From: CAYYJR01 sp964472305
GTDB taxonomy: Bacteria > Armatimonadota > Hebobacteria > CAIYQO01
Direction of reading: 5' to 3'
NCBI GenBank assembly: GCA_964472305.1
Contig: CAYYJR010000007.1
Coordinates: forward strand, 106,520 to 170,519
DNA: 64,000 nucleotides
In this document: piece after piece, positions 34,177 to 42,457 of the stretch
Layout of the letters: each line of letters opens with the position of its first letter
How positions within the stretch are numbered: position 1 is the first letter of the stretch
Program-made: the position numbers and the translations under genes
Notes under the pieces: model-generated
What the model saw: the letters and a program-made list of their open reading frames with translations, nothing else
Told to the model about the DNA's origin: nothing
The model's database searches: none

Positions 34177-35436
34177 ATGTCGATGAGTGAAAAATCCTTC
34201 ACGCTAGCGCATCCGCCAGGGTATCAGTGTTACGATTGCCAGGGCTGCGGCGATTGCTGTCGGGGGCTATTCGCCATCGCGGTGACGCCAGAGGAGCGCG
34301 AGCGCATCATGGGGCAGGGCTGGGAGCGCGATCCGGAGATGCAGGGACAATCGCTGTTCCAACGACGCGGGGGACGCGATTTCCTGGTGCATCATGCCGA
34401 CGGCGCCTGCGTGTTTCTGAACGAACACGGGCTGTGCCGCATTCACGCCCGCTTCGGCGAACCGGCTAAGCCGCTGGCGTGCCGCATGTATCCGTTTGTC
34501 TTTGTGCCGGTCGGGCCGGAGGCGCGCGTCGATATCCGCTTTGATTGTCCGGCGGTGGCGGGGAACGTGGGGCAATCGCTCGCCAATCAGCGCGCGGCGA
34601 TGAAAGAGTTGCTGCCGCTGGCGCTGCCCAGTGCGGCGGTCGATTTGCCGGCGCCGCCGTTGTGCGCCGGGGTGCGGCTCGCGTGGCCGCTGCTGCAGCG
34701 CATCACCCAGGCCTTCGACCGCCTGTTGCTGACGGATACGCTCGATTTCACCCGCCGCATTGTGTGTTGCGTAAACCTGTCCGCCATGCTGTATACACCG
34801 CGTATCGCCGACCTGGATGCGCGGAAACTCAACGAACTGCTCGACCGCGCGGTCAGCAAGCTGCTCACTGCCGTCGCCGCCGACCCGCTGGTGCGGTTGG
34901 CGCCCACGCTTACCACCGCGCTCATGTTCCGGCAATTGCTGGCGCCGTATGGGCGGGCGGATCGGTATGGAGAACCGGCGCGGGTGGGGGAGCGGCTGGC
35001 GGTCTCGTTGCGTCTGTTGGGCGGTCGGGGGCAGACGCCGCCGTTGCGTCCGGGCTTCCCCGCGCTGCCTTTCGCCACTCTGGAACAATCGTTCGGTCTG
35101 CTCGACTCCGCCGTGGCGGAACCGCTGTGGCGTTATTACCGCGTGCACCTGGAAAGCATAAGCTTCTGCGGACGCACCTATTACGATCAGTCGTTCCTGG
35201 ATGGCTTCAACGCGCTGTTGCTCACGTTTCCGCTCATCCTCTGGTACGCGCGTGCTTTCGCCGTCGCCGACGGCGCCACCGCGCTCGCCCGCGCTCACCT
35301 GACCCGCGCCATCAGCGTCGTCGACCACCAGCATGGTCGCTCTCCGCTGCTCAACGTGCCTTCCGAACGCTTCCGCCGCCGCATGCTCGGCGAGCGCAGC
35401 CACCTCCGCTCGCTGGTGGTATGGTACGGGAGTTAA
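34177..35436 (+). CDS. YkgJ/FliB-type cysteine cluster protein
   Basis: 419 residues. The N-terminal domain holds the family's Cys cluster: C-x2-C-x2-CC (CQGCGDCC at about 17-24), then CVFLNEHGLCRIH and ACRMYPF, a set proposed to bind zinc or iron (YkgJ, CxxCxxCC family; FliB lysine N-methylase is related). The C-terminal 280 residues are helical and lack named motifs. ATG 34177 is the start next to a strong promoter; a second ATG lies two codons on. The gene has no operon partners. Function of the long C-terminal region is unknown. Confidence 0.8.
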   Translation: MSMSEKSFTLAHPPGYQCYDCQGCGDCCRGLFAIAVTPEERERIMGQGWERDPEMQGQSLFQRRGGRDFLVHHADGACVFLNEHGLCRIHARFGEPAKPLACRMYPFVFVPVGPEARVDIRFDCPAVAGNVGQSLANQRAAMKELLPLALPSAAVDLPAPPLCAGVRLAWPLLQRITQAFDRLLLTDTLDFTRRIVCCVNLSAMLYTPRIADLDARKLNELLDRAVSKLLTAVAADPLVRLAPTLTTALMFRQLLAPYGRADRYGEPARVGERLAVSLRLLGGRGQTPPLRPGFPALPFATLEQSFGLLDSAVAEPLWRYYRVHLESISFCGRTYYDQSFLDGFNALLLTFPLILWYARAFAVADGATALARAHLTRAISVVDHQHGRSPLLNVPSERFRRRMLGERSHLRSLVVWYGS

Positions 35437-35540
35437 ACACCGTTTACCTGGTCGGCAACAGATACTCGCTATCGCATGAACATGGCATTGCATAGCGAGA
35501 TGGTTCGTTATATCCCCCGAACGCTGCCCGTCTGCTCGAT

Positions 35541-35649
35541 ACGGTACTCCCATACCGTTCAATGGTCATGTGGCGACATGGCCGTCCATGATGCCACATG
35601 GGCGGAATGTCCGTGCCACACTGAAGGCAACGATGCATATTGAACGGTA
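35541..35649. other. Foldable intergenic element with two alternative stems
   Basis: TACCGTTCAAT (35553-35563) pairs exactly with 35639-35649. Inside lies CATGTGGC (35567-35574) pairing with 35593-35600, which in turn encloses ATGG/CCAT (35578-35589). A TGCC/GGCA pair is possible further on. TACCGT can instead pair with ACGGTA at 35541-35546 upstream, giving a mutually exclusive hairpin. It could be a small RNA, a switch, or a foldback mobile remnant. The surrounding 35437-35756 shows no gene. Confidence 0.5.
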
Positions 35650-35756
35650 TTGCAGTAGGCCCTCATTTCATCAAAGCCTGTAGTTCTCACCGCGGTACTC
35701 AATGATCCTTGAACCTTGTGGCGCAACAACGCCGTTACTCCCCTCGGATCGATTTC

Positions 35757-35784
35757 ATGCCGTCGGCGACGGCATATGTTTTTT
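35757..35784 (+). terminator. Rho-independent terminator upstream of the porin promoter
   Basis: ATGCCGTC (35757-35764) and GACGGCAT (35768-35775) form a perfect eight-base stem with a three-base loop, followed after three bases by six Ts (35779-35784). It insulates the porin cassette from upstream transcription, and may end an RNA covering the foldable element at 35541-35649. Confidence 0.75.
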
Positions 35785-35804
35785 ACACACCACTCGTTAC
35801 CCTA

Positions 35805-35849
35805 TTGACGGATTAGCAATAGCTATGTTATATATTAGTCATTGCTAAT
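35805..35849 (+). promoter_or_regulatory. Promoter with overlapping inverted repeat before the porin cassette
   Basis: TTGACG (35805-35810) is a good -35; TTATAT (35828-35833, spacer 17) is the likely -10 in a very AT-rich stretch. The inverted repeat ATTAGCAAT (35812-35820) and ATTGCTAAT (35841-35849) spans the spacer and the expected transcription start. Its position suggests a repressor operator controlling the whole cassette, though the regulator is not identified. Confidence 0.6.
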
Positions 35850-35936
35850 AATGCAATGTAGTTTACGCTTATCGTTGATGGCGACGATAAATAGTGCATC
35901 CCCGATGCACCCCATATTGTTTGCAGGAGGTTTCAA

Positions 35937-37142
35937 ATGAAGTTACGATCACAAATTTGTGCGGCAGCCGTATTTGGCGCCATGATGCTCATGAACGGCC
36001 TGGACGCCCAGGTAGAGCAGACTGCAGCCCAGCGCATTCAGGAGCTTGAACGCAAAGTGCAGAGCCTCGAAGAATCCGCTGATGCAATAGCCCCCCCATC
36101 GGCAATCGGGGCACAGCAGTTTTCGCTCGGTGGCTACGGTGAGGTGCACTTCAACATGGTGGAGGGTGATGGTGCTGACAAATCCGATCCCCATCGCGTT
36201 GTGTTCTACGTCGGTTATGACTTTGCCGATTGGGTAAAGTTCAACTCGGAAATCGAGATTGAGCATGGATTTGTTCAGGGGGGCAATGGTGAACTCTATG
36301 TTGAGCAACTCCATGTGGATTTCCTCCGTGGGGAGCGGTTCAACGTCCGTGTGGGCCGCCTCCTCATCCCGGTGGGCATCGTCAACCTGCGCCATGAGCC
36401 GACGACCTTCAATGGCGTCGAGCGCCCGGCTCTGGATACGGTGGTCATCCCCACCACCTTCTTTGCGGACGGCGCCGGCATCTTTGGCAATTTGTCCGAG
36501 CAGGTGAAGTACGAAGCATATGTCACGAATAGCCTGAATGCCGCCGGCTTTAGCGCGAACCAGGGTATTCGCGGAGGACGCCTAAAGGAACAACCGGGTC
36601 TGAAGCAGCTGGCCGTCAGCGGTCGGTTGGATTACTCCCCGCTGCGCAACCTGCGCGTGGGCGGCTCCTTCTTCGGTGGTGGGGCGGATAACGGCAACAA
36701 GGGGGTATCCCCCAAGCTTGATGTCAGCGTCAAGCTGTATGCACTGGATGCCCAGTATCATGCCGGCAAGGTGGACTTTCGTGGCGAGTTCGCCCGTGTG
36801 GACATCGATGGCGCGGAGAATCTGACGGCGAAGAGCGTCGGCAGCGCCATTCAGGGGTGGTTTTTGGAAAGCGGCTGGCACTGCTGGCCTGAGGCATGGA
36901 AGCAGGGGCGGCTGGCGGATGCCGATGCGGTGGTCTTTGCCCGCCTTGAACAGTATGACACCCAGTATGATGTGCCTGCCAGCGTGACAAAGGATCCGAC
37001 AAATAACCGCAAGGATTTGACCCTCGGCATCAACTTCTATCCGGTCAGCAGCCTGGTGTTGAAAGCCGATTACCAGTTGCTGAAGAGTGCTGGCACCGAT
37101 CCGGCCAACCAGTGGAATCTTGGCATGGGCTGGATGTTCTAA
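35937..37142 (+). CDS. Outer-membrane porin, OprP/OprO-like
   Basis: 401 residues. A signal peptide (MKLRSQICAAAVFGAMMLMN, cleaved near Ala-Gln about 25) is followed by a short coiled coil (QRIQELERKVQSLEES), as in phosphate-selective porins, and then a barrel of alternating strands (FSLGGYGEVHFNMVEG; FNVRVGRLLIPVGIVNL; LGINFYPVSSLVLKADYQL). The last residue is Phe in GMGWMF, the outer-membrane insertion signature. GGAGG lies upstream at a good distance. It opens a three-gene cassette with an FMN-binding/ApbE protein and a membrane protein. It proves an outer membrane; the solute could be an electron acceptor or a metal complex. Confidence 0.88.
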   Translation: MKLRSQICAAAVFGAMMLMNGLDAQVEQTAAQRIQELERKVQSLEESADAIAPPSAIGAQQFSLGGYGEVHFNMVEGDGADKSDPHRVVFYVGYDFADWVKFNSEIEIEHGFVQGGNGELYVEQLHVDFLRGERFNVRVGRLLIPVGIVNLRHEPTTFNGVERPALDTVVIPTTFFADGAGIFGNLSEQVKYEAYVTNSLNAAGFSANQGIRGGRLKEQPGLKQLAVSGRLDYSPLRNLRVGGSFFGGGADNGNKGVSPKLDVSVKLYALDAQYHAGKVDFRGEFARVDIDGAENLTAKSVGSAIQGWFLESGWHCWPEAWKQGRLADADAVVFARLEQYDTQYDVPASVTKDPTNNRKDLTLGINFYPVSSLVLKADYQLLKSAGTDPANQWNLGMGWMF

Positions 37143-37216
37143 TCTTCGTGTGTGACGTGGAAGCGCGCACCGGAGGGGTCATTGCCCATCCGGTGCCTCT
37201 CACGAAAGGGGAAACC

Positions 37217-38770
37217 ATGTTACGTCATCTTTGCTGGATCGGTGTAATGGCATGTGTTTTGTGGCTGCCGGCACAGGCAGGCGTGTTTTTGACCACCGAG
37301 CAGGCGTTGGATTTAGCCTTCCCCAAGGCGCAAACAGTGCAGAAGAAGACCACCAACCTCTCCGCCGATTCGGAGAAGAAGATTAAAAAACTGGCACAGG
37401 TTGGCCAACTGGATCGCAGCTTTACGTACTATACCGGCATGAAGGACGGCGTCAACCTGGGGTATGCCGTCATCGCTGATGTGCGTGGCAAGAGTCAGCC
37501 CATCACCTATATGGTCGTTATCGATGCCGGCGCCGTGGTGAAGTCAGTGGAGATCCTTGCCTACCGCGAATCGCATGGGGGAGAAGTGCGGCAACGACAC
37601 TTCCTCGGGCAATTCCGTGGTAAGAAATTCGGCGATCGCCTGCGGATCAATTCCGATATCCGGCATATCAGCGGCGCCACTCTCTCCTGCCGCGCCATCA
37701 CCGACGGCGTGCGGGTCATCCTGGCGACTCTTAACGTGATATTGGCCGAGGGGAACAAGGCGGAAGTCGAAACGCCGGTACGGTTGGCTGATCGTGGAGC
37801 GGACGGACCGTATCGCCGCGTCCAGTATTTAATGGGCACATTGTTGGAAATCACCCTCTACGCCCCGGATCGCATCGTCGCCGACCGGGCTATCTCCGCT
37901 ACCTTCACCGAAGTGGCACGTGTGGAAAGGTTGCTGAGCACCTGGCGGCCGGAGAGTGAGATTTCCCGCCTGAACCACCAGGCTGGCATTAGCGCGGTGC
38001 CGGTCGGTGCTGAGGTAGCGGCATTGTTGGCACGCAGCCGGCAGATTGCCGTTGCGACGGACGGCGCCTTTGATATCAGCATCGGTCCGCTGGTCCGCCT
38101 GTGGAAGGAAGCCGCACGGCAGGATCGCCTGCCGACGGCTGCAGAAATTCGGATGGCGACCACGCGCATCGGCATAGAGCGGCTGGTGCTGGACGGCGGC
38201 ACCGCCCGGCTGCGACAGCAGGGGATGACCGTTGATCTCGGCGGCATCGGCAAAGGCTATGCACTGGATCGTGCGGCGGCGACATTGGCGGAGTACGACA
38301 TCACGGCGGCGCTGCTCAATTTCGGCGGACAATTGCTCGCGGCCGGACCCCCGCCGAAAGCTGCAGGCTGGCCGATACTGGTGCGTGATCCGCGGCGAAC
38401 GGATGCAATGCTGACCACGGTGTGGCTGTCTCGAGGTTCGATTGCCACTTCAGCGGACTATGAGCGTGGATTGATTATTAACGGGCACGCGTATTCCCAT
38501 ATAATCGACCCGCGAAGCGGAAAACCGGCGGTCGGCACGCTGAGTGCAACCGCCATCGCTCTCACGGCGACGGAAGCCGACGCTTGGTCTACCGCCCTTT
38601 TCGTGCTTGGTGGCAAGCGAGGCACCGAGATGGCCCAGCAGCAAGGGATCGCCGTGTTGCTGGTGTCCGCGGATGGCTCGGTCACACGCACGGCAGATTT
38701 CCGTGTGCAGGAGGAGACACTGGCAGCCTGCCTGCCACTTAGGCCGAATATTCTGAGGCTGGTACAATGA
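37217..38770 (+). CDS. apbE: Exported FMN-binding domain fused to FMN transferase ApbE
   Basis: 517 residues with a signal peptide (VMACVLWLPAQA). Residues about 75-175 are an FMN-binding domain with the flavinylation motif SGAT near 155 (D-I-R-H-I-S-G-A-T), where FMN would be linked covalently to the Thr. From about 205 it is ApbE, the flavin transferase: MGTLLEITLYAPD, a Glu-Ser-Arg-Leu motif ESEISRLNHQAG, WKEAA, VDLGGIGKGYALDRA, LLNFGGQLLAAGP, HIIDPRSGKP and ALTATEADAWSTALFVLG. The protein therefore carries both the enzyme and its own substrate. Its stop overlaps the membrane gene by four bases. ATG 37217 follows AAAGGGGA. Confidence 0.9.
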   Translation: MLRHLCWIGVMACVLWLPAQAGVFLTTEQALDLAFPKAQTVQKKTTNLSADSEKKIKKLAQVGQLDRSFTYYTGMKDGVNLGYAVIADVRGKSQPITYMVVIDAGAVVKSVEILAYRESHGGEVRQRHFLGQFRGKKFGDRLRINSDIRHISGATLSCRAITDGVRVILATLNVILAEGNKAEVETPVRLADRGADGPYRRVQYLMGTLLEITLYAPDRIVADRAISATFTEVARVERLLSTWRPESEISRLNHQAGISAVPVGAEVAALLARSRQIAVATDGAFDISIGPLVRLWKEAARQDRLPTAAEIRMATTRIGIERLVLDGGTARLRQQGMTVDLGGIGKGYALDRAAATLAEYDITAALLNFGGQLLAAGPPPKAAGWPILVRDPRRTDAMLTTVWLSRGSIATSADYERGLIINGHAYSHIIDPRSGKPAVGTLSATAIALTATEADAWSTALFVLGGKRGTEMAQQQGIAVLLVSADGSVTRTADFRVQEETLAACLPLRPNILRLVQ

Positions 38771-39273
38771 AGCATTGGACTGTCACCGATGGCATTTGGG
38801 GCCTGCGCTGGGAGGCGAAGGTGATTTACACCGTGTTCCTGGCGTTCAGCCTGCTCGGTTACGGAGTAATGGGGGTGATGATGGCGACACGCACCGGCTT
38901 CACCCCGGACTCCATCGCCGCCTATTATGCCGGGAACGAGGCAGCGGGGATTTATGCCAAGACCGTCGGCGAGTTGCTGGAAGTGACGCATTACCACCTT
39001 TTTGCCATCCCGTTGTTTCTCTTCGTCCTCGGGCACGTCTTCCTGCTCTGCGCCGGACCGTCGCACCGGGTGAAAATCCTTGCGCTCGTTGCCGCCTTCC
39101 TTGGCGCGGCATTGCACATCGTCGCTCCGTGGCTCATCGTCTACGTTACTCCCATCCTGTCGCCACTGGTCCTGGTCGCCCGCGTCTTGCTGGGCGGGTC
39201 ACTGTTGCTCTTCATCGTTGCTCCACTGCGCGAGATGTGGACAAAATCCCCTGCCAAGCCCACAGCGCCGTAA
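38767..39273 (+). CDS. Four-helix membrane protein with candidate haem-binding histidines
   Basis: 168 residues with four hydrophobic helices (about 18-40, 78-95, 102-124, 130-152). His 75 and 77 in THYHLFAIPL sit at the start of the second helix, His 90 in LGHVFLLC lies within it, and His 117 is in the third helix; such an arrangement could hold b-type haem, but no family is assigned. The gene overlaps apbE by four bases, so it belongs to the same transcript. A role as the membrane partner that passes electrons from the quinone pool to the flavin protein is inferred from position and residues only. Confidence 0.6.
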   Translation: MKHWTVTDGIWGLRWEAKVIYTVFLAFSLLGYGVMGVMMATRTGFTPDSIAAYYAGNEAAGIYAKTVGELLEVTHYHLFAIPLFLFVLGHVFLLCAGPSHRVKILALVAAFLGAALHIVAPWLIVYVTPILSPLVLVARVLLGGSLLLFIVAPLREMWTKSPAKPTAP

Positions 39274-39500
39274 CACGCTCGTGTAAACAGGCAGACGACA
39301 CGCAGTCGGGATATTCCGATGAAGGCAGATGGCCTTGTGGTAAATCCACAGCCAATCACGAGGCACGCATTGCCAACCGGTGTCCAGTTGCCGTTTCCAT
39401 GGCGGATGCGAATATGCGTCATGCGAGAGATGCCGGAGTGGGTACATTCGCATGCCCTATTTCGCGGTTCTTCGTTCTGTATCGATGCGAATGAATGTCT

Positions 39501-39570
39501 TTGACGGATGCGTCCTTCCCCGGTACAATGTATTCAGATCCGGCACGTGGCACCTGGTCGTGTTGGATCT
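39501..39570 (+). promoter_or_regulatory. Strong promoter and 5'-terminal hairpin upstream of the CNNM pair
   Basis: TTGACG (39501-39506) and TACAAT (39524-39529) are 17 bases apart. The expected transcript start (about 39536) coincides with the first base of a 12-pair hairpin, 39536-39547 with 39559-39570, including two G-U pairs and an 11-base loop. The leader then runs about 150 bases to the first ATG. The hairpin could stabilise the mRNA or be part of a metal-responsive leader. The rest of the 39274-39688 gap holds nothing else clear. Confidence 0.6.
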
Positions 39571-39688
39571 AGAAGAGTCTGATGAAACTGCAACAACCTG
39601 AACAGGATTGTTCGAGCAATTCGCCGACTGACGACACGTCGTACGATGATCCTCCGCACGAACGTATGACCATCCGAGAGGTGTCGGT

Positions 39689-41002
39689 ATGACACCGGTC
39701 ACCTGGCTGGTCATCTTTTTCCTCATTGCCGTCAATGCCTTGTATGTCGCAGCCGAGTTTGCTGCCGTCAGCGTGCGGCGCAGTAAGCTGCACCTGTTAG
39801 CCGACGCGGGGAATCTGTTCGCGCGGCGATTGCTTCCCGCGTTGCAGGATGCCGCAACACTCGACCGCTATGTCGCGGCTTGTCAGTTTGGCATCACACT
39901 TTCCAGTCTGATACTCGGCGCCTACGGACAAGCGACGCTTGCGCGCGAACTCACCCCGCTCTTTACGCATTGGGGTGGTTTGCAGGAAGCCGCCGCGCAA
40001 TCAACCTCAGCCATTGTCGTGCTGGTGGGATTAACCTTCCTGCAAGTAATTTTCGGTGAACTCATTCCCAAATCCCTGGCTCTGCAATATTCAACGCAAG
40101 CGGCCCTTTTCACGGTCATGCCGATACGCTGGTCGCTCACGCTGTTTTCCTGGTTTATCGCCATCCTGAATGGCAGCGGCATCATCGTCCTTAAGTGGCT
40201 GCGCATACCGTATGGGGGGCAGCGCCATATCCATTCACCGGAAGAGCTTGACCTGCTCATCGCGGAGAGTCGCGATGGCGGGCTGTTGGAGGAAGACGAA
40301 CACCATCGTCTGCATGAGGCACTGCACCTGACGACGCGCACTGCCGGGGAATTAATGGTGCCTCGCCGCTACATTACAGCGATAGACATTGAAGCGCCCG
40401 TTGAGGACATTCTGCGCCAGGTAGGTGAAGGTCCGTATACGCGTGTGCCGGTCTACCGGACCACGCTCGACAACGTCGTCGGCGTCATCCATGCGAAAGA
40501 CTTGATGCTTCGCTCTTTCGAGTCCGGTGGTCTGACGGCGTTGTCCGACGTCATGCGCCCAGCCGTATTCGTGCCGGAGAACGTCACCATGGATCGCCTG
40601 TTGGTTCTCCTGCGAGAGAAGCGAAGCCACCAGGCCATCGTCATCGATGAATACGGCGGAGTCGATGGTCTGGTGACCCTGGAGGACGTGTTGACGGAAC
40701 TCCTTGGCGAGGTTGGCGATGAGTTCAAGGCTGACCAGCGGGAGCCGGAAACACTGCCCGATGGGCGTATTCGCCTGCCCGGCTTGCAGCATCTCGAGGG
40801 TATAGCGCAATGGACCGGCATACCCTGGGAAGGCGAGGCGACGACGGTTGGTGGCTATGTGGCCGAAATACTGGGGCATATCCCGATAGTACATGAACGA
40901 ACGACCATCGATGGCGTATTGGTGGAAGTAGAGCAGATGGACAATCACGCGGTCGTCTCCGTGCTCGTTACGCCCCTGCCGCCACCTGAGAAGGACGACT
41001 GA
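39689..41002 (+). CDS. CNNM/CorC-type transporter with CBS pair (hemolysin-like), first of two
   Basis: 437 residues. The N-terminal CNNM (DUF21) membrane domain has three helices (about 5-25, 60-110, 120-160) with the opening AVNALYVAAEFAAVSVRRSKL and the FGELIPKSLAL motif. Two CBS domains follow (MVPRRYITAIDIEAPVEDIL; PAVFVPENVTMDRLLVLL; the loop HQAIVIDEYGGVDGLVTLEDVLTEL), then a CorC_HlyC domain (RIRLPGLQHLEGIAQW). Homologues export Mg2+ or Co2+ or regulate their balance in a Mg-ATP-dependent way. The stop overlaps the next start by one base. Confidence 0.92.
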   Translation: MTPVTWLVIFFLIAVNALYVAAEFAAVSVRRSKLHLLADAGNLFARRLLPALQDAATLDRYVAACQFGITLSSLILGAYGQATLARELTPLFTHWGGLQEAAAQSTSAIVVLVGLTFLQVIFGELIPKSLALQYSTQAALFTVMPIRWSLTLFSWFIAILNGSGIIVLKWLRIPYGGQRHIHSPEELDLLIAESRDGGLLEEDEHHRLHEALHLTTRTAGELMVPRRYITAIDIEAPVEDILRQVGEGPYTRVPVYRTTLDNVVGVIHAKDLMLRSFESGGLTALSDVMRPAVFVPENVTMDRLLVLLREKRSHQAIVIDEYGGVDGLVTLEDVLTELLGEVGDEFKADQREPETLPDGRIRLPGLQHLEGIAQWTGIPWEGEATTVGGYVAEILGHIPIVHERTTIDGVLVEVEQMDNHAVVSVLVTPLPPPEKDD

Positions 41003-42315
41003 TGATGGAGATTGTCATTCCTCTTCTCATCATATCGGTGCTGATTCTGCTCAACGGTGTGTTTGTCGCCGCGGAATTCGCCATTGTCGGCGTTCCCCGC
41101 GCCACCATCGAACGACTGGCAGCGCAAGGCCACCGTGTTGCACGGCAGGTTCGGCGGATCATTCATGATCCGCGTCGCCAGGATTGCTACATCGCGACGG
41201 CGCAGATGGGAATTACCGTGGCCAGCCTCGGGCTCGGTATGTATGGCGAGTCTATTCTAGCCGGGTGGCTGGCGCATGCGCTCGAAGTACTGGATGCGAC
41301 TCGCTGGATCGCCGCTCATGCGCTCGCAAGCGTGCTGGCTATCACGATCCTGACCTATTTCCACATCGTGTTGGGCGAGATGGTGCCCAAATCGCTGGCG
41401 CTGTTATCCGCCGAACACACCGCACTGTGGATCACCCCACCGATGCGCTGGATACAATTCAGCGTATATCCACTTGTCATCAGTCTCAACGCCGTCGGAA
41501 ACGGAGTATTGAGGCTGATGGGCATCCAGCGCAAGTTTTCAGAGAGCTATTACCATACGTCGGACGAAATCGAATACCTGGTGCGGGAGAGCGAGGAAGG
41601 CGGCTTGCTGCGTGCCGAGGCCAGTAAAGTGCTGCGTGATCTCTTTGAGTTTGGCACGTTAACCGCCTCTGAAGTCATGGTGCCGCGTGTGCATGTGCTG
41701 GGCTTGCCACTGGATGCATCGGCAGAGCAGATACTGACGCGTATCCGTCAGTCACGCCATACGCGTTATCCCGTGTATGAAGGCGACCTGGACCACATCA
41801 TGGGGATGGTTCATATCAAGGATATCTTTCGTTTGCTGCGTAACGGTAAAACACTGCGCGAGAATGGTATTCGTCCCGTGCCGTACCTGCCGGAAACGGC
41901 GGAACTCGATACGGTGCTCATTACCATGCGTCAGGCGCATGCACAACTGGCCGTGGTGATGGATGAGCATGGTGGCACCGCCGGCATTATTACGCTGGAG
42001 GATCTGTTTAATGAAGTGGTCGGGGGCATCGAGGAAGGCATTGTGACTACGCCGGATATTGTCAAAGAGTCTGAGGAATGTCTCAGCGTTACCGGTACCG
42101 TTCGCCTTGCTGAAATCGGCGAAGCCCTCGATATTCCGCTCGAGCACGAGGAAGTCGATACGATCAGCGGACTGGTGCTTTCGCTGCTGGGTCGTCCGCC
42201 GGTGGTGGGGGACGTGGTCTCCTATGGGCGGATCCACTGTGAGGTAACCGCGGTGGCGGGGCATGGTGTGAATGCGTGTCTGATCAGACGAATGCCGTTG
42301 CCGGAGAGCGAATGA
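41002..42315 (+). CDS. CNNM/CorC-type transporter with CBS pair (hemolysin-like), second of two
   Basis: 437 residues, the same length and domain order as its upstream neighbour: DUF21 membrane domain (LILLNGVFVAAEFAIVGVPR, LGEMVPKSLALLS), two CBS domains (MVPRVHVLGLPLDASAEQIL; VVMDEHGGTAGIITLEDLFNEV) and CorC_HlyC. The two proteins share the pattern but differ widely in sequence, so they are an old pair that may form a heterodimer. The gene begins at ATG 41002 inside the previous stop (TGATG), with a second ATG immediately after. Together they form a two-gene operon behind the promoter at 39501. Confidence 0.92.
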   Translation: MMEIVIPLLIISVLILLNGVFVAAEFAIVGVPRATIERLAAQGHRVARQVRRIIHDPRRQDCYIATAQMGITVASLGLGMYGESILAGWLAHALEVLDATRWIAAHALASVLAITILTYFHIVLGEMVPKSLALLSAEHTALWITPPMRWIQFSVYPLVISLNAVGNGVLRLMGIQRKFSESYYHTSDEIEYLVRESEEGGLLRAEASKVLRDLFEFGTLTASEVMVPRVHVLGLPLDASAEQILTRIRQSRHTRYPVYEGDLDHIMGMVHIKDIFRLLRNGKTLRENGIRPVPYLPETAELDTVLITMRQAHAQLAVVMDEHGGTAGIITLEDLFNEVVGGIEEGIVTTPDIVKESEECLSVTGTVRLAEIGEALDIPLEHEEVDTISGLVLSLLGRPPVVGDVVSYGRIHCEVTAVAGHGVNACLIRRMPLPESE

Positions 42316-42457
42316 TGCCGGGTATTCCGGTGCGCTGCCTGGCAGCAGGCATGCGGTGCTTACACTGGAGATGTGTCTGGTCTCCAACAATTCAGGATCG
42401 CGAGAAGTCCGCATTCCCCGGGCAGGAGCAGGTCGAAAGCGGAGTGCGCCCGCATCT

